From contig NZ_PPHG01000079.1 in assembly GCF_002904295.1 (NCBI RefSeq), positions 24,772-88,771 on the forward strand: a DNA stretch of 64,000 bases, read 5' to 3'. The position numbers and the translations under genes are program-made. Shown one piece after another: positions 50,753 through 58,908 of this stretch. Within the stretch, counting starts at the first letter, position 1. The number at the start of each line of letters is the position of its first letter. Origin of the DNA: Amycolatopsis sp. CA-128772. Lineage in GTDB: Bacteria > Actinomycetota > Actinomycetes > Mycobacteriales > Pseudonocardiaceae. The notes beneath the pieces are model-generated. The model was not told the DNA's origin. It saw only the letters and a program-made list of their open reading frames with translations, and did not search any database.

Positions 50753-53128
50753 ATGCCCCCACGCTCAGAGCCCCCCACCGGAAGCGCCCCCGGCCCCTCG
50801 GAAGACCCTGCCGCCACCCAGGCAGGAGCCGAAAAGCCCACGCCCGGCACCGGTCAGGCAGCGCAGGACCCCACCGAGCACCTGACCCCGGAGGGGACCG
50901 CGGAGCCACCACGCCCGGAAGCATCCCGCGCCGGTCGGACTGAGCCAGAGCCCGCCGAGCGCCCCGACCCGCCTGCCGCCGGCGACCCGGCTGCCGCCGG
51001 CGACCCGGCTGCCGCCGGCGACCCGGCTGCCGCCGGCGCGCCGGCCACCCCGCAAGGCGCCGCGGGCGGTGCTGGCGATCCCTTACGCCCTGAGCCCGCT
51101 GCCAGCAGCGCGCCGGCTGCCCCTCAAGGCGCCGCGGGTGACACTGCCGAGCGCGCCTCGAATGCCGCAGGCGCTGGCCGGGCTGTGCCGGAGCAAGGTG
51201 CCGCGGGCGATTCCGCCGAGCCGTCGCGCCCCCAGCCGGCCGCCGGCACCGCTCCCGGCGCACCGCAAGTCCCCGCGGGCGACCCCGCCGCCCCAGCCCG
51301 CCCCCGCCCCACCGCCGGCGAGCGCCGCAGCGCGCGAGCAACCCGAAGCGCGTCCGCGCCCGGCAAGCCCCCGCGCGCCAACACCGAGCCGTCCCGCGCC
51401 AATCCCCTCGAAGGCCCGGAAGCCACCTGGGCCGACGCCCCCAAATCCCTCACCCCCGCCCTCCTCCTCGCCACCCTCGGCGCCCTCGCCCTGACCGCCG
51501 GCGCCGTCATCCCCATCTCCCCAGCCGCCGCCCCGGGGTTCGCCAGCTGGCCCTGGCTCGCCCTCCTCGCGCTCGCCCCCGTCGTCGCCGCCGGGTGGCT
51601 CGGCTCACGGAAACCCGCCCTCGGCGGTGGCCTTCTCCTCGGCCTCGCCGCGCTCGCCCCCGGGCGGCTGGTCCTCGATCTCCAATTCGCCGTCAACGGA
51701 CCCCTCACCATCCGGCCCGAGCTCTACCTCCCGGACCGGTTCCTCGGCAGCTCCGCCGTCGGTGCCGGGTTCTGGCTGCTCGTGGCCGGGCACCTCCTCA
51801 CCCTCGTCGCCGGTGGGCTCGCCTGGCGGGCCCTGCGCAGTCACGACGAACCCGAACGGCGGCGGTGGCGGCTGCTCGTCCCGCTGCTCGGTGTCGCCGC
51901 CGCCGTCGGGTTGCTGACCGCTCCCGTCCAGTCCGACAACGGCTTCCTGCTCGCCCGTTCCGCCTTCGAAGGTCCCTGGCCCGCCCTCGGCGGCTACCTG
52001 CTGCTCGCCGCCGCGTTGCCGCTGGCCGCCGCCCTTGCGCTCGCCGCTCCCGATGAGCTCGTTGCGCGCGGGGCGCTCGGTGGGCTGGCCGCCGCCACCT
52101 TCGCGGTTGCCCTCCCGCCCGTGCTGGCCGGGCTCTTCCGCGATGATCTGCACGTCAGCTGGGGGCCCGTGCTCGCCCTCCTCGCGACGGCCGCCGTCGG
52201 CGGGCTCGCGGCCACGCGGCTCACCGAAAAACCCGCCGCCGAGCTCGATGGCGGCGCGAAACTGCCCGGTCTCTTCTGGTGGCGGCTGACCACCGGCCTG
52301 CTTGGCCTCGCCACCGCCCTCGCCGCGCTCATCGGGGCCTTCGCGCCCCAGGTCGCCGTCACCGCGCTGAACCCCGGCGCCACCGCGCCGGTCAGTGCCG
52401 CCGCCGACAGTCCCGCTCGGTGGTTCCTCCTCGTCGCCGCGGTCGTGCTCGCCGTGCCCGCCGCCGGGTTGCTCGTGCCCGGGACCGCCGCCGTCGCGCG
52501 GCCCGTCCTGGGGGTCGCCTGGGCCGGGATCGTGCTGGCCGGCACCGCCGTCCTCAACACCGCGCTCACCGCCACCCAGGCCGGCAACCTCGCCGGCTTC
52601 GGTGGTGCCGCCGCGCCCGTCTTCAGCTACGACCTCGGGGCCGGCGCCGCCTGGACGTTCGCCGCGCTCGTGCTCGCCGCCCTCGCCGCGCTCGCCGCCG
52701 CCGGGACCGGGGTCGTCGAACGCGAGGACGCGGGGGAGGGGACCGCCGAAACCAGGAACCTCGCCGTCGTCGTGGCCGGGGCCGTGCTGGCCGTCGCCGC
52801 GTTCGGGCTGCCCGTCTTCACCCTTCCCGGCTACGTCGCGCCCGGGCTCTGGTCCCGGTTCGACACCCCTTCGTGGGGACTGCTGACCGCCGCCGCGGTC
52901 GTCGCCGGTGCCGCCGCGCTCGCGACGCGGTCCCGGCCCAGGCCGGCCGCCGCGCTGCTCGCCGGCGCCGCCCTGCTCACCGGACTGCACGCCGCCGAAC
53001 TGCCGCTCGTCGGCGGCTCGCTCGGCGGGGCGAGCCCGGCCACCGGGTTTTGGCTCGCGCTCGCCGCCACGGCCGCGTTGCTCGTCGCGGCCGGTATGGC
53101 GGGCGCCGGAGGACGTCGTGCAGCGTGA
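50753..53128 (+). CDS. large membrane protein with disordered repeat-rich N-terminus
   Basis: A 791-residue protein. The first 240 residues are disordered, Ala/Pro/Gly/Glu-rich, with four exact DPAAAG units and other repeats (APQGAAGD). The rest has about fifteen helices, starting at LTPALLLATLGALALTAGAVIP, and includes WLLVAGHLLTLVAGGLAW. No transport signature is seen. It resembles actinobacterial polytopic proteins of unknown role. ATG 50753 is close to a TAGGTT -10 element, suggesting a leaderless mRNA. The stop overlaps the next gene by 11 bp. Confidence 0.7.
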   Translation: MPPRSEPPTGSAPGPSEDPAATQAGAEKPTPGTGQAAQDPTEHLTPEGTAEPPRPEASRAGRTEPEPAERPDPPAAGDPAAAGDPAAAGDPAAAGAPATPQGAAGGAGDPLRPEPAASSAPAAPQGAAGDTAERASNAAGAGRAVPEQGAAGDSAEPSRPQPAAGTAPGAPQVPAGDPAAPARPRPTAGERRSARATRSASAPGKPPRANTEPSRANPLEGPEATWADAPKSLTPALLLATLGALALTAGAVIPISPAAAPGFASWPWLALLALAPVVAAGWLGSRKPALGGGLLLGLAALAPGRLVLDLQFAVNGPLTIRPELYLPDRFLGSSAVGAGFWLLVAGHLLTLVAGGLAWRALRSHDEPERRRWRLLVPLLGVAAAVGLLTAPVQSDNGFLLARSAFEGPWPALGGYLLLAAALPLAAALALAAPDELVARGALGGLAAATFAVALPPVLAGLFRDDLHVSWGPVLALLATAAVGGLAATRLTEKPAAELDGGAKLPGLFWWRLTTGLLGLATALAALIGAFAPQVAVTALNPGATAPVSAAADSPARWFLLVAAVVLAVPAAGLLVPGTAAVARPVLGVAWAGIVLAGTAVLNTALTATQAGNLAGFGGAAAPVFSYDLGAGAAWTFAALVLAALAALAAAGTGVVEREDAGEGTAETRNLAVVVAGAVLAVAAFGLPVFTLPGYVAPGLWSRFDTPSWGLLTAAAVVAGAAALATRSRPRPAAALLAGAALLTGLHAAELPLVGGSLGGASPATGFWLALAATAALLVAAGMAGAGGRRAA
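50966..51037 (+). repeat. 18-bp tandem repeat encoding DPAAAG
   Basis: Four adjacent 18-bp units starting at 50966, 50984, 51002 and 51020. All code Asp-Pro-Ala-Ala-Ala-Gly in the disordered part of the 50753 gene; only the first differs by one base. Confidence 0.93.
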
Positions 53129-53441
53129 CCGGCCGCGGGTGCTGCTCGTCGAGTTCACCCGGCCGGACCCGGCCGCCGTCGCACTGGCCCGCCGGCTGCG
53201 CGACGACGGCGTGGAGGTCGTCCACGCCGGCCCCCTGGACACCGCCGAGCAGATCCTGCGCACCGCCGAACAGGAAGACCCGGACGCGGTCGGCGTGCTC
53301 GGCGCCGGGCCGCCCAAAGGGCTGGAAGACGAGCTCGGGCCCGTTCCCGTCTTCACCGCCGAAACCGCCGCGGAAACCCTGGAACGGCTCTCCGGTGGGC
53401 GGTCTCACACCGCTGAAGCACCGCCTGACCGCGCACGGTGA
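53118..53441 (+). CDS. degenerate B12-binding-fold protein
   Basis: A 107-residue protein that looks like the C-terminal cobalamin-binding domain of methylmalonyl-CoA mutase: RPRVLLVEFTRPDPAAVALARRL, then DGVEVVHAGPLDTAEQI and DAVGVLGAGPPKGLED in register. The DxHxxG motif that binds cobalt is replaced by FTRPDPAA, so it cannot bind B12 in the usual base-off mode. GTG 53118 has GGAGGA 5 nt upstream and overlaps the preceding stop by 11 bp. Probably co-translated with the membrane protein; function unknown. Confidence 0.62.
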   Translation: MQRDRPRVLLVEFTRPDPAAVALARRLRDDGVEVVHAGPLDTAEQILRTAEQEDPDAVGVLGAGPPKGLEDELGPVPVFTAETAAETLERLSGGRSHTAEAPPDRAR

Positions 53442-53559
53442 CCGACTTCACCAGGTGCGGAGTGCCCTGCGTCTGCGCAGGTCGCTAACCTCGACTGGTC
53501 CGACAGCGCGGTCCGGTCGCGGACCACCTGCAGTGGCGTGTCGTCAGGAGACTGGAGTA

Positions 53560-54729
53560 GTGGACCTCTACGAGTACCAGGCGAGGGATCTCTTCGCCGC
53601 CCACGGAGTACCGGTTCTGCCGGGTGCCGTGGCTAGCACCCCCGAAGAAGCCAAGGCCGCCGCGGAGCAGATCGGTAACCAGGTCGTCGTCAAGGCGCAG
53701 GTGAAGGTCGGCGGCCGCGGCAAGGCGGGCGGCGTCAAGCTGGCCCAGACGCCGGACGAGGCGAAGGAGAAGGCGGAAGCCATCCTCGGCCTCGACATCA
53801 AGGGTCACATCACGCGTCGCGTGCTCGTGGCCGAAGCCTCGGACATCGCGTCCGAGTACTACTTCTCCTTCCTGCTGGACCGGTCCAACCGGACCTTCCT
53901 GGCGATGGCGTCCTCCGAGGGCGGCATGGAGATCGAGCAGCTCGCGGTCGAGCGCCCCGAAGCGCTCGCGAAGATCCCGGTCGACGCGATCACCGGTGTC
54001 GACAAGGCGAAGGCGCTCGAGATCCTGAAGGCCGGCAACTTCCCGGCCGACATCATCGACGAAGCCGCCGACGTCGTGGTGAAGCTCTGGGAGACCTTCG
54101 TCTCCGAGGACGCCACCCTGGTCGAGGTCAACCCGCTGGTCCGCGACCCGCAGGACAAGATCATCGCCCTCGACGGCAAGGTCACCCTCGACGAGAACGC
54201 GGACTTCCGCCAGCCGGGCCACGAGGCCCTGGTGGACAAGGAAGCGGAGAACCCGCTCGAGGCGAAGGCCAAGGCCAAGAACCTCAACTACGTCAAGCTC
54301 GACGGCCAGGTCGGCATCATCGGCAACGGCGCGGGCCTCGTCATGTCCACTTTGGATGTCGTGGCGTACGCGGGCGAGAAGCACGGCGGCGTGAAGCCGG
54401 CGAACTTCCTCGACATCGGCGGCGGCGCGTCGGCCGAGGTCATGGCGGCCGGGCTGGACGTCATCCTCAACGACACCGACGTGAAAAGCGTCTTCGTCAA
54501 CGTCTTCGGCGGCATCACCGCCTGCGACGCGGTGGCGAACGGCATCGTCGAAGCCCTGAAGATCCTGGGCGACGAGGCCAGCAAGCCGCTGGTCGTCCGC
54601 CTGGACGGCAACAACGTCGTCGAGGGTCGCCAGATCCTGGCCGACGCGAACCACCCGCTGGTCACCGTGGTGGACACAATGGACAACGCGGCCGACAAGG
54701 CTGCCGAGCTCGCCGCGGCAGGTGCGTGA
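53560..54729 (+). CDS. sucC: succinyl-CoA ligase (ADP-forming) subunit beta
   Basis: A 389-residue beta subunit of succinyl-CoA synthetase in the TCA cycle. The ATP-grasp domain starts DLYEYQARDLFAAHGVPVLPG and has VVVKAQVKVGGRGKAGGVK; FVSEDATLVEVNPLV and NIFGG-like NVFGGITACDAVANG follow. GTG at 53560 is chosen with AGGAG 9 nt upstream. The next gene, sucD, overlaps or abuts it, as in Rv0951-Rv0952. Confidence 0.96.
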   Translation: MDLYEYQARDLFAAHGVPVLPGAVASTPEEAKAAAEQIGNQVVVKAQVKVGGRGKAGGVKLAQTPDEAKEKAEAILGLDIKGHITRRVLVAEASDIASEYYFSFLLDRSNRTFLAMASSEGGMEIEQLAVERPEALAKIPVDAITGVDKAKALEILKAGNFPADIIDEAADVVVKLWETFVSEDATLVEVNPLVRDPQDKIIALDGKVTLDENADFRQPGHEALVDKEAENPLEAKAKAKNLNYVKLDGQVGIIGNGAGLVMSTLDVVAYAGEKHGGVKPANFLDIGGGASAEVMAAGLDVILNDTDVKSVFVNVFGGITACDAVANGIVEALKILGDEASKPLVVRLDGNNVVEGRQILADANHPLVTVVDTMDNAADKAAELAAAGA

Positions 54730-54731
54730 AG

Positions 54732-55622
54732 ATGTCGATCTTCCTGAACGAGAACAGCAAGGTCATCGTGCAGGGGCTCACCGGCTCCGAGGGCATGAAG
54801 CACGCGACCAAGATGCTGAAGTCCGGCACGAACATCGTGGGCGGCGTCAACGCCCGCAAGGCCGGCCAGACCGTCACCATCGAGGGCAAGGACCTCAAGG
54901 TCTTCGGCACGGTCGAAGAGGCGATCAAGGAGACCGGCGCCGACGTGTCGGTCATCTTCGTGCCGCCGAAGTTCGCCAAGGACGCGGTCGTCGAGGCGAT
55001 CGACGCCGAGATCCCGCTCGCCGTGGTGATCACCGAGGGCATCCCGGTGCACGACTCGGCCTACTTCTGGGCCCACGCCGTCGCCAAGGGCGGCACGACC
55101 CGGATCATCGGCCCGAACTGCCCCGGCGTGATCAGCCCGGGCAAGTCGAACGCCGGCATCATCCCGGCCGACATCTCCGGCCCGGGCCAGATCGGCCTGG
55201 TGTCGAAGTCCGGCACGCTGACCTACCAGATGATGTACGAGCTGCGGGACATCGGCTTCTCGACCGCGGTCGGCATCGGCGGTGACCCGATCATCGGCAC
55301 CACGCACATCGACGCCCTCGAGGCGTTCGAGGCGGACCCCGAGACCAAGGTCATCGTGATGATCGGCGAGATCGGCGGCGACGCCGAAGAGCGCGCCGCG
55401 GCCTACATCAAGGAGAACGTGACGAAGCCGGTCGTCGGTTACGTCGCGGGCTTCACCGCGCCCGAGGGCAAGACCATGGGCCACGCGGGCGCCATCGTGT
55501 CGGGCTCCTCCGGTACGGCCGCCGCCAAGAAGGAGGCCCTCGAGGCCGCCGGCGTCAAGGTCGGCAAGACCCCGAGCGAGACCGCCGTCCTGGCGCGTGA
55601 GCTGTACAACAACCTCGGCTGA
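54732..55622 (+). CDS. sucD: succinyl-CoA ligase (ADP-forming) subunit alpha
   Basis: A 296-residue alpha subunit. It starts MSIFLNENSKVIVQGLTGSEG and has the CoA-binding fold, GPNCPGVISPGKS and the phosphohistidine region GKTMGHAGAIVSGSSGTA. ATG at 54732 lies 9 nt after GGCAGG; GTG at 54726, overlapping the sucC stop in GTGA, is the alternative and would add two residues. A terminator follows. Confidence 0.96.
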   Translation: MSIFLNENSKVIVQGLTGSEGMKHATKMLKSGTNIVGGVNARKAGQTVTIEGKDLKVFGTVEEAIKETGADVSVIFVPPKFAKDAVVEAIDAEIPLAVVITEGIPVHDSAYFWAHAVAKGGTTRIIGPNCPGVISPGKSNAGIIPADISGPGQIGLVSKSGTLTYQMMYELRDIGFSTAVGIGGDPIIGTTHIDALEAFEADPETKVIVMIGEIGGDAEERAAAYIKENVTKPVVGYVAGFTAPEGKTMGHAGAIVSGSSGTAAAKKEALEAAGVKVGKTPSETAVLARELYNNLG

Positions 55623-55644
55623 GGTTGCCGCATCGCTCCTGGTG

Positions 55645-55675
55645 AGGCCGGGCACCGCCAAGGTGCCCGGCCTTT
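55645..55675 (+). terminator. sucCD terminator
   Basis: A perfect 12-bp stem (55645-55656 with 55662-55673) followed by TTCCTCGTTT, 22 bp after the sucD stop. Confidence 0.88.
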
Positions 55676-55827
55676 CCTCGTTTCGAAGTGAAACCGCGAG
55701 AGGTATTCACGCGTCTGGTGGGCTGGTGGCCTTCGAGTGCGCTAGCGTTCTGCGCACACAAGCCGCCTCGTCTTTCCCCGGGCGCCCGCGCGCCCGGAGT
55801 GCCGGTCGAACCGACAGGAGTGCATCG

Positions 55828-56616
55828 ATGACCTTCCCCAGCGGTGGGCCCGGCTACCCCCAGCAGGGTGGCGGCCAGCAACCCCCCGGACCGCCGTCCA
55901 GCGGCTTCCCCGCGCAGCAGCCGCCCTCGCACCAGGCGCCGTCCGGTGCCGCGGGCCTGCCGCAGAACCTGCCGGTGCTGCTCTCCCTGGTCGTCGCCGT
56001 CTTCGGCGTCGTGCAGTACTTCCTGGGCTTCTCCGACAACGCCGCCGTCGGCCTCTCGACGACGTTCTTGCTGGGCGGGGGCCTGCTCGCCGCGCTGCAT
56101 TTGCTGCCGAAGGGTCCGCGGACGCTGCCGTTCGCGGCGCTGTTCAGCGTCCTCGGCGCGCTCGGTGCCCTGGACGCGCTGGTCTCCCTGCCGGTGACCC
56201 CGGGCATCGTCACCGTCATCCTGATCCTGGGGATCCTGCAGATGGTCGTCGCGGTCGGCGCGCTGCTGATCGAGCACGACGTCATCAAGCCGCCGTCGCC
56301 GAAGCCCGCCGCGCCGTCCTACGGCGGCCAGTACGGCCAGCCGGGGCAGTCGGGCCAGCAGCAGTACGGCCAGCCCGGCCAGCCCGGCCAGCAGTTCGGC
56401 CAGCAAGGGCACGGGCCGGGTCCGGTCGGCGCCACCGGCGAGCCGTCGGCGCCGTTCTCGCAGCCGGGCCAGTACGGCTCGCCGAACCCGCCGTCGACCA
56501 CGCCGCCGCCGGGACAGCAGGCCACGACCTACGCCCCGCAGCAGGGCCAGTTCTTCCAGCAGGCGCCGCCGGAGAACCCGGGCACCCCGCCCGGTGGCTT
56601 CGGCAAGTCGAACTGA
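55828..56616 (+). CDS. DUF5336 family membrane protein (34 kDa antigen type)
   Basis: A 262-residue protein similar in order and design to Rv0954 of M. tuberculosis. An N-terminal Gly/Pro/Gln-rich region precedes four helices (VLLSLVVAVFGVVQYFLGF to VTVILILGILQMVVAVGALLIEH), and a second Gln/Gly/Pro-rich tail (GQYGQPGQSGQQQYGQPG and similar) follows. Rv0954 homologues are linked with cell division and polar growth; function here is inferred. ATG 55828 has AGGAG upstream. A perfect terminator follows. Confidence 0.8.
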   Translation: MTFPSGGPGYPQQGGGQQPPGPPSSGFPAQQPPSHQAPSGAAGLPQNLPVLLSLVVAVFGVVQYFLGFSDNAAVGLSTTFLLGGGLLAALHLLPKGPRTLPFAALFSVLGALGALDALVSLPVTPGIVTVILILGILQMVVAVGALLIEHDVIKPPSPKPAAPSYGGQYGQPGQSGQQQYGQPGQPGQQFGQQGHGPGPVGATGEPSAPFSQPGQYGSPNPPSTTPPPGQQATTYAPQQGQFFQQAPPENPGTPPGGFGKSN

Positions 56617-56627
56617 CGTCTCCGCCG

Positions 56628-56665
56628 ACACCCGCTGTGACCCTCCGTGTCACAGCGGGTGTTTT
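56628..56665 (+). terminator. terminator after DUF5336 gene
   Basis: A perfect 13-bp stem (56628-56640 with 56650-56662) with a 9-nt loop, followed by TTTTGCG. Confidence 0.92.
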
Positions 56666-56767
56666 GCGTCTGGGGGTGACCCGACCGGGTGGGGTTGGGT
56701 TCGTCACGCGGCCCGGCGGCGGCGTGCCTCACCCGGACGGAGCAGCGCGGATGTCAGGGTGCGCACC

Positions 56768-58213
56768 ATGGACCTGCTCACCGACGCCCCCGAAGAGCCG
56801 GTGAGCGACCCCGGACCCGGCGTCGCACCCTCCCGGCCCGCGCGGGTGCGGGTGTTGCTCGCCGCCGCCTTCGGCCCGCTGGTCACCGGCTACACCGCGG
56901 TCGCGACCGTGCTGGCGCTGATTTCGCTCACCGCCGGCCGCGCTGTCTTCTCCGACACCGGCGTGCTGCTGGCCGCCGGGCCCGGCTGGCTCGCCGCGCA
57001 CCAGGTGCGCCTCGACGTCGTGGGGCACCCGCTCGGGATGCTGCCGCTGCTGCCGACGCTGGGCGCGGTCGCGCTGGCCGCGCGGACGGCGGCCGGTGCC
57101 GCGCGCCGCCTCGGCTGCCGGTCGTTCCGCGAGGCGCTGCCGGTGCTGGTCGCGATCACGGGCGCGCACGCGGTGTTCGGGCTCGTCGTGGCGCTGGGCG
57201 CGCAAGGCTCCTCGGTGACGGCGAACCCGGTGACCGCCTTCGTCGTGCCCGGCCTGCTCGCCGCGGCGGCGTCGTGCGCGGGCGTCGCCCGCTCGTGCGG
57301 GCCGCCGGACGTCGTCGCGGAGCGCCTCGACCCGCTGGCGCTGCGCGGGCTGCGGACCGGCGCGCTGGGCCTGGCCGTGCTGGTCGCCTGCGGTGCCGTC
57401 GTGTTCACCGTCGCGACCGCGGTGTCGTGGAAGACGGTGGCCGACGTCTACGAACCCGGCTTCGGCACCAGCTTCGGGCTCTTCCTGCTTTCGGTGCTGT
57501 ACCTGCCGAACGCCGTCGCCGCCGCGCTGTCGTTCGTCACCGGGCCCGGGTTCTCGATCGGCGCCCTGGACGTCGGCATGTTCGGCTACCGCGGCGCGGC
57601 CGTGCCCGGCGTCCCGCTGCTCGGTGGCCTGCCCGAGCACCACGCCGCCTGGTGGCCGGCCCTGCTGGTGCTGCCCGCGGCGACCGGCGCGCTGGCCGGC
57701 TGGACGCTGCGCAAGGCCGACGCCGATCCCGGGCAGCGCATCCGCGCGGTCGCGGTCGCCGGTGCCGTCGTCGCGCTCGGCTGCGTCGTGCTGGGCACGC
57801 TGTCCGGCGGACGGCTCGGCGACGGCCCGTTCGACCCGGTGAGCGTCCCCGTCGGCGTCGCGTCGGTCGTGGCCTTCTGCTGGATCGTCATCCCGGGTTC
57901 GTTCGTCGCGTTCTTCGCCGGCGAGCACGAGCCGCCCGCGCCGCCGCCCGAAGCGCTCGAAGACAACGAAGCGTTCCAGGACGCCGACGAGTTCGACGCC
58001 GAAGAAGCGTCCGAAGCAGTCGAGGAGCTCGAAGCGGCTCAAGCGTCCGAAGAGGACGAAGGGATTTCCGCCGAGGACGCCGAATTCGAAGCCGAGGCCG
58101 ACGCCGAACTCGGCCTCGAAGAACCGGGCGAAGGGGTCCCCGGGACCGGCGACGCTGTGACCGGAGGCACCGAGACCTGCGGCGACGTCGAGCCGGGCGA
58201 GGGCGACCGTTAG
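56768..58213 (+). CDS. DUF6350 family polytopic membrane protein
   Basis: A 481-residue protein with about nine helices (LLAAAFGPLVTGYTAVATVLALISL to ASVVAFCWIVIPGSFVAFFAG), matching Rv0955 in gene order and topology. The C-terminal 80 residues are extremely acidic (Glu/Asp/Ala in most positions). The family's function is unknown. It lies just before purN in all relatives I recall, suggesting a constraint. ATG at 56768. Confidence 0.82.
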   Translation: MDLLTDAPEEPVSDPGPGVAPSRPARVRVLLAAAFGPLVTGYTAVATVLALISLTAGRAVFSDTGVLLAAGPGWLAAHQVRLDVVGHPLGMLPLLPTLGAVALAARTAAGAARRLGCRSFREALPVLVAITGAHAVFGLVVALGAQGSSVTANPVTAFVVPGLLAAAASCAGVARSCGPPDVVAERLDPLALRGLRTGALGLAVLVACGAVVFTVATAVSWKTVADVYEPGFGTSFGLFLLSVLYLPNAVAAALSFVTGPGFSIGALDVGMFGYRGAAVPGVPLLGGLPEHHAAWWPALLVLPAATGALAGWTLRKADADPGQRIRAVAVAGAVVALGCVVLGTLSGGRLGDGPFDPVSVPVGVASVVAFCWIVIPGSFVAFFAGEHEPPAPPPEALEDNEAFQDADEFDAEEASEAVEELEAAQASEEDEGISAEDAEFEAEADAELGLEEPGEGVPGTGDAVTGGTETCGDVEPGEGDR

Positions 58214-58278
58214 GGTTGACGCGACCTGGTGAAGCGCCGTGCGCCCGGCTGCGCACCGCCCGCGGCAAGGAGCCCGCT

Positions 58279-58908
58279 CTGTCTCAACGGTTGGAGCTGC
58301 CCACCCCGGTGAAGCTCGTCGTGCTCGCGTCGGGCTCCGGCACCCTCCTGCAGGCGGTGCTGGACGCCACCGGGCGGTCCGGCTTCCCGGCCAAGGTCGT
58401 CGCCGTCGGCGCCGACCGCACCGGCATCGAAGCCCTCACCCGCGCGGAGCGGCTGAGCATCCCGGCGTTCACCGTCCGCGTCGCCGACCACCCCGACCGC
58501 GCCGCGTGGGACAAGGCGCTGGCCGAGGCCGTCGCGGCGTACCGCCCCGACCTGGTCGTCTCGGCCGGGTTCATGAAGATCCTCGGGAGTGAGTTCCTCG
58601 GCCGCTTCACGGTGATCAACACGCACCCCGCGCTGCTGCCGTCCTTCCCGGGTATGCACGCGGTCCGCGACGCGCTGGAGGCCGGCGTCAAGGTCACCGG
58701 CTCGACCGTGCACTTCGCGGACGCCGGGGTCGACACCGGGCCGATCATCGCCCAGGAGGCGGTCGTCGTGGAGAGCGACGACGACGAGAACGTCCTGCAC
58801 GAACGGATCAAGTCCGTCGAACGCAGGCTGCTGGTGGAAACGATCGAGCGACTCGGCCGCGGTGGCTGCACCGTGGACGGACGAAAGGTGACATTTCGTG
58901 AGCACTGA
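58279..58908 (+). CDS. purN: phosphoribosylglycinamide formyltransferase
   Basis: A GAR transformylase of about 205-209 residues that uses 10-formyl-THF in purine synthesis. VVLASGSGTLLQAVLDA, GADRTGIEALTRA, SAGFMKILGSEFL, NTHPALLPSFPGMHAVRDALEAG and TVHFADAGVDTGPIIAQ contain the Asn, His and Asp catalytic residues (NTHPALLPSFPG given as the landmark). The start is uncertain. No ATG or GTG is in frame near the N-terminus. CTG at 58279 has a perfect AAGGAG 6 nt upstream and gives MSQRLELPTPVKL; TTG at 58291 is the next option. The stop overlaps the purH GTG. Confidence 0.92.
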   Translation: MSQRLELPTPVKLVVLASGSGTLLQAVLDATGRSGFPAKVVAVGADRTGIEALTRAERLSIPAFTVRVADHPDRAAWDKALAEAVAAYRPDLVVSAGFMKILGSEFLGRFTVINTHPALLPSFPGMHAVRDALEAGVKVTGSTVHFADAGVDTGPIIAQEAVVVESDDDENVLHERIKSVERRLLVETIERLGRGGCTVDGRKVTFREH

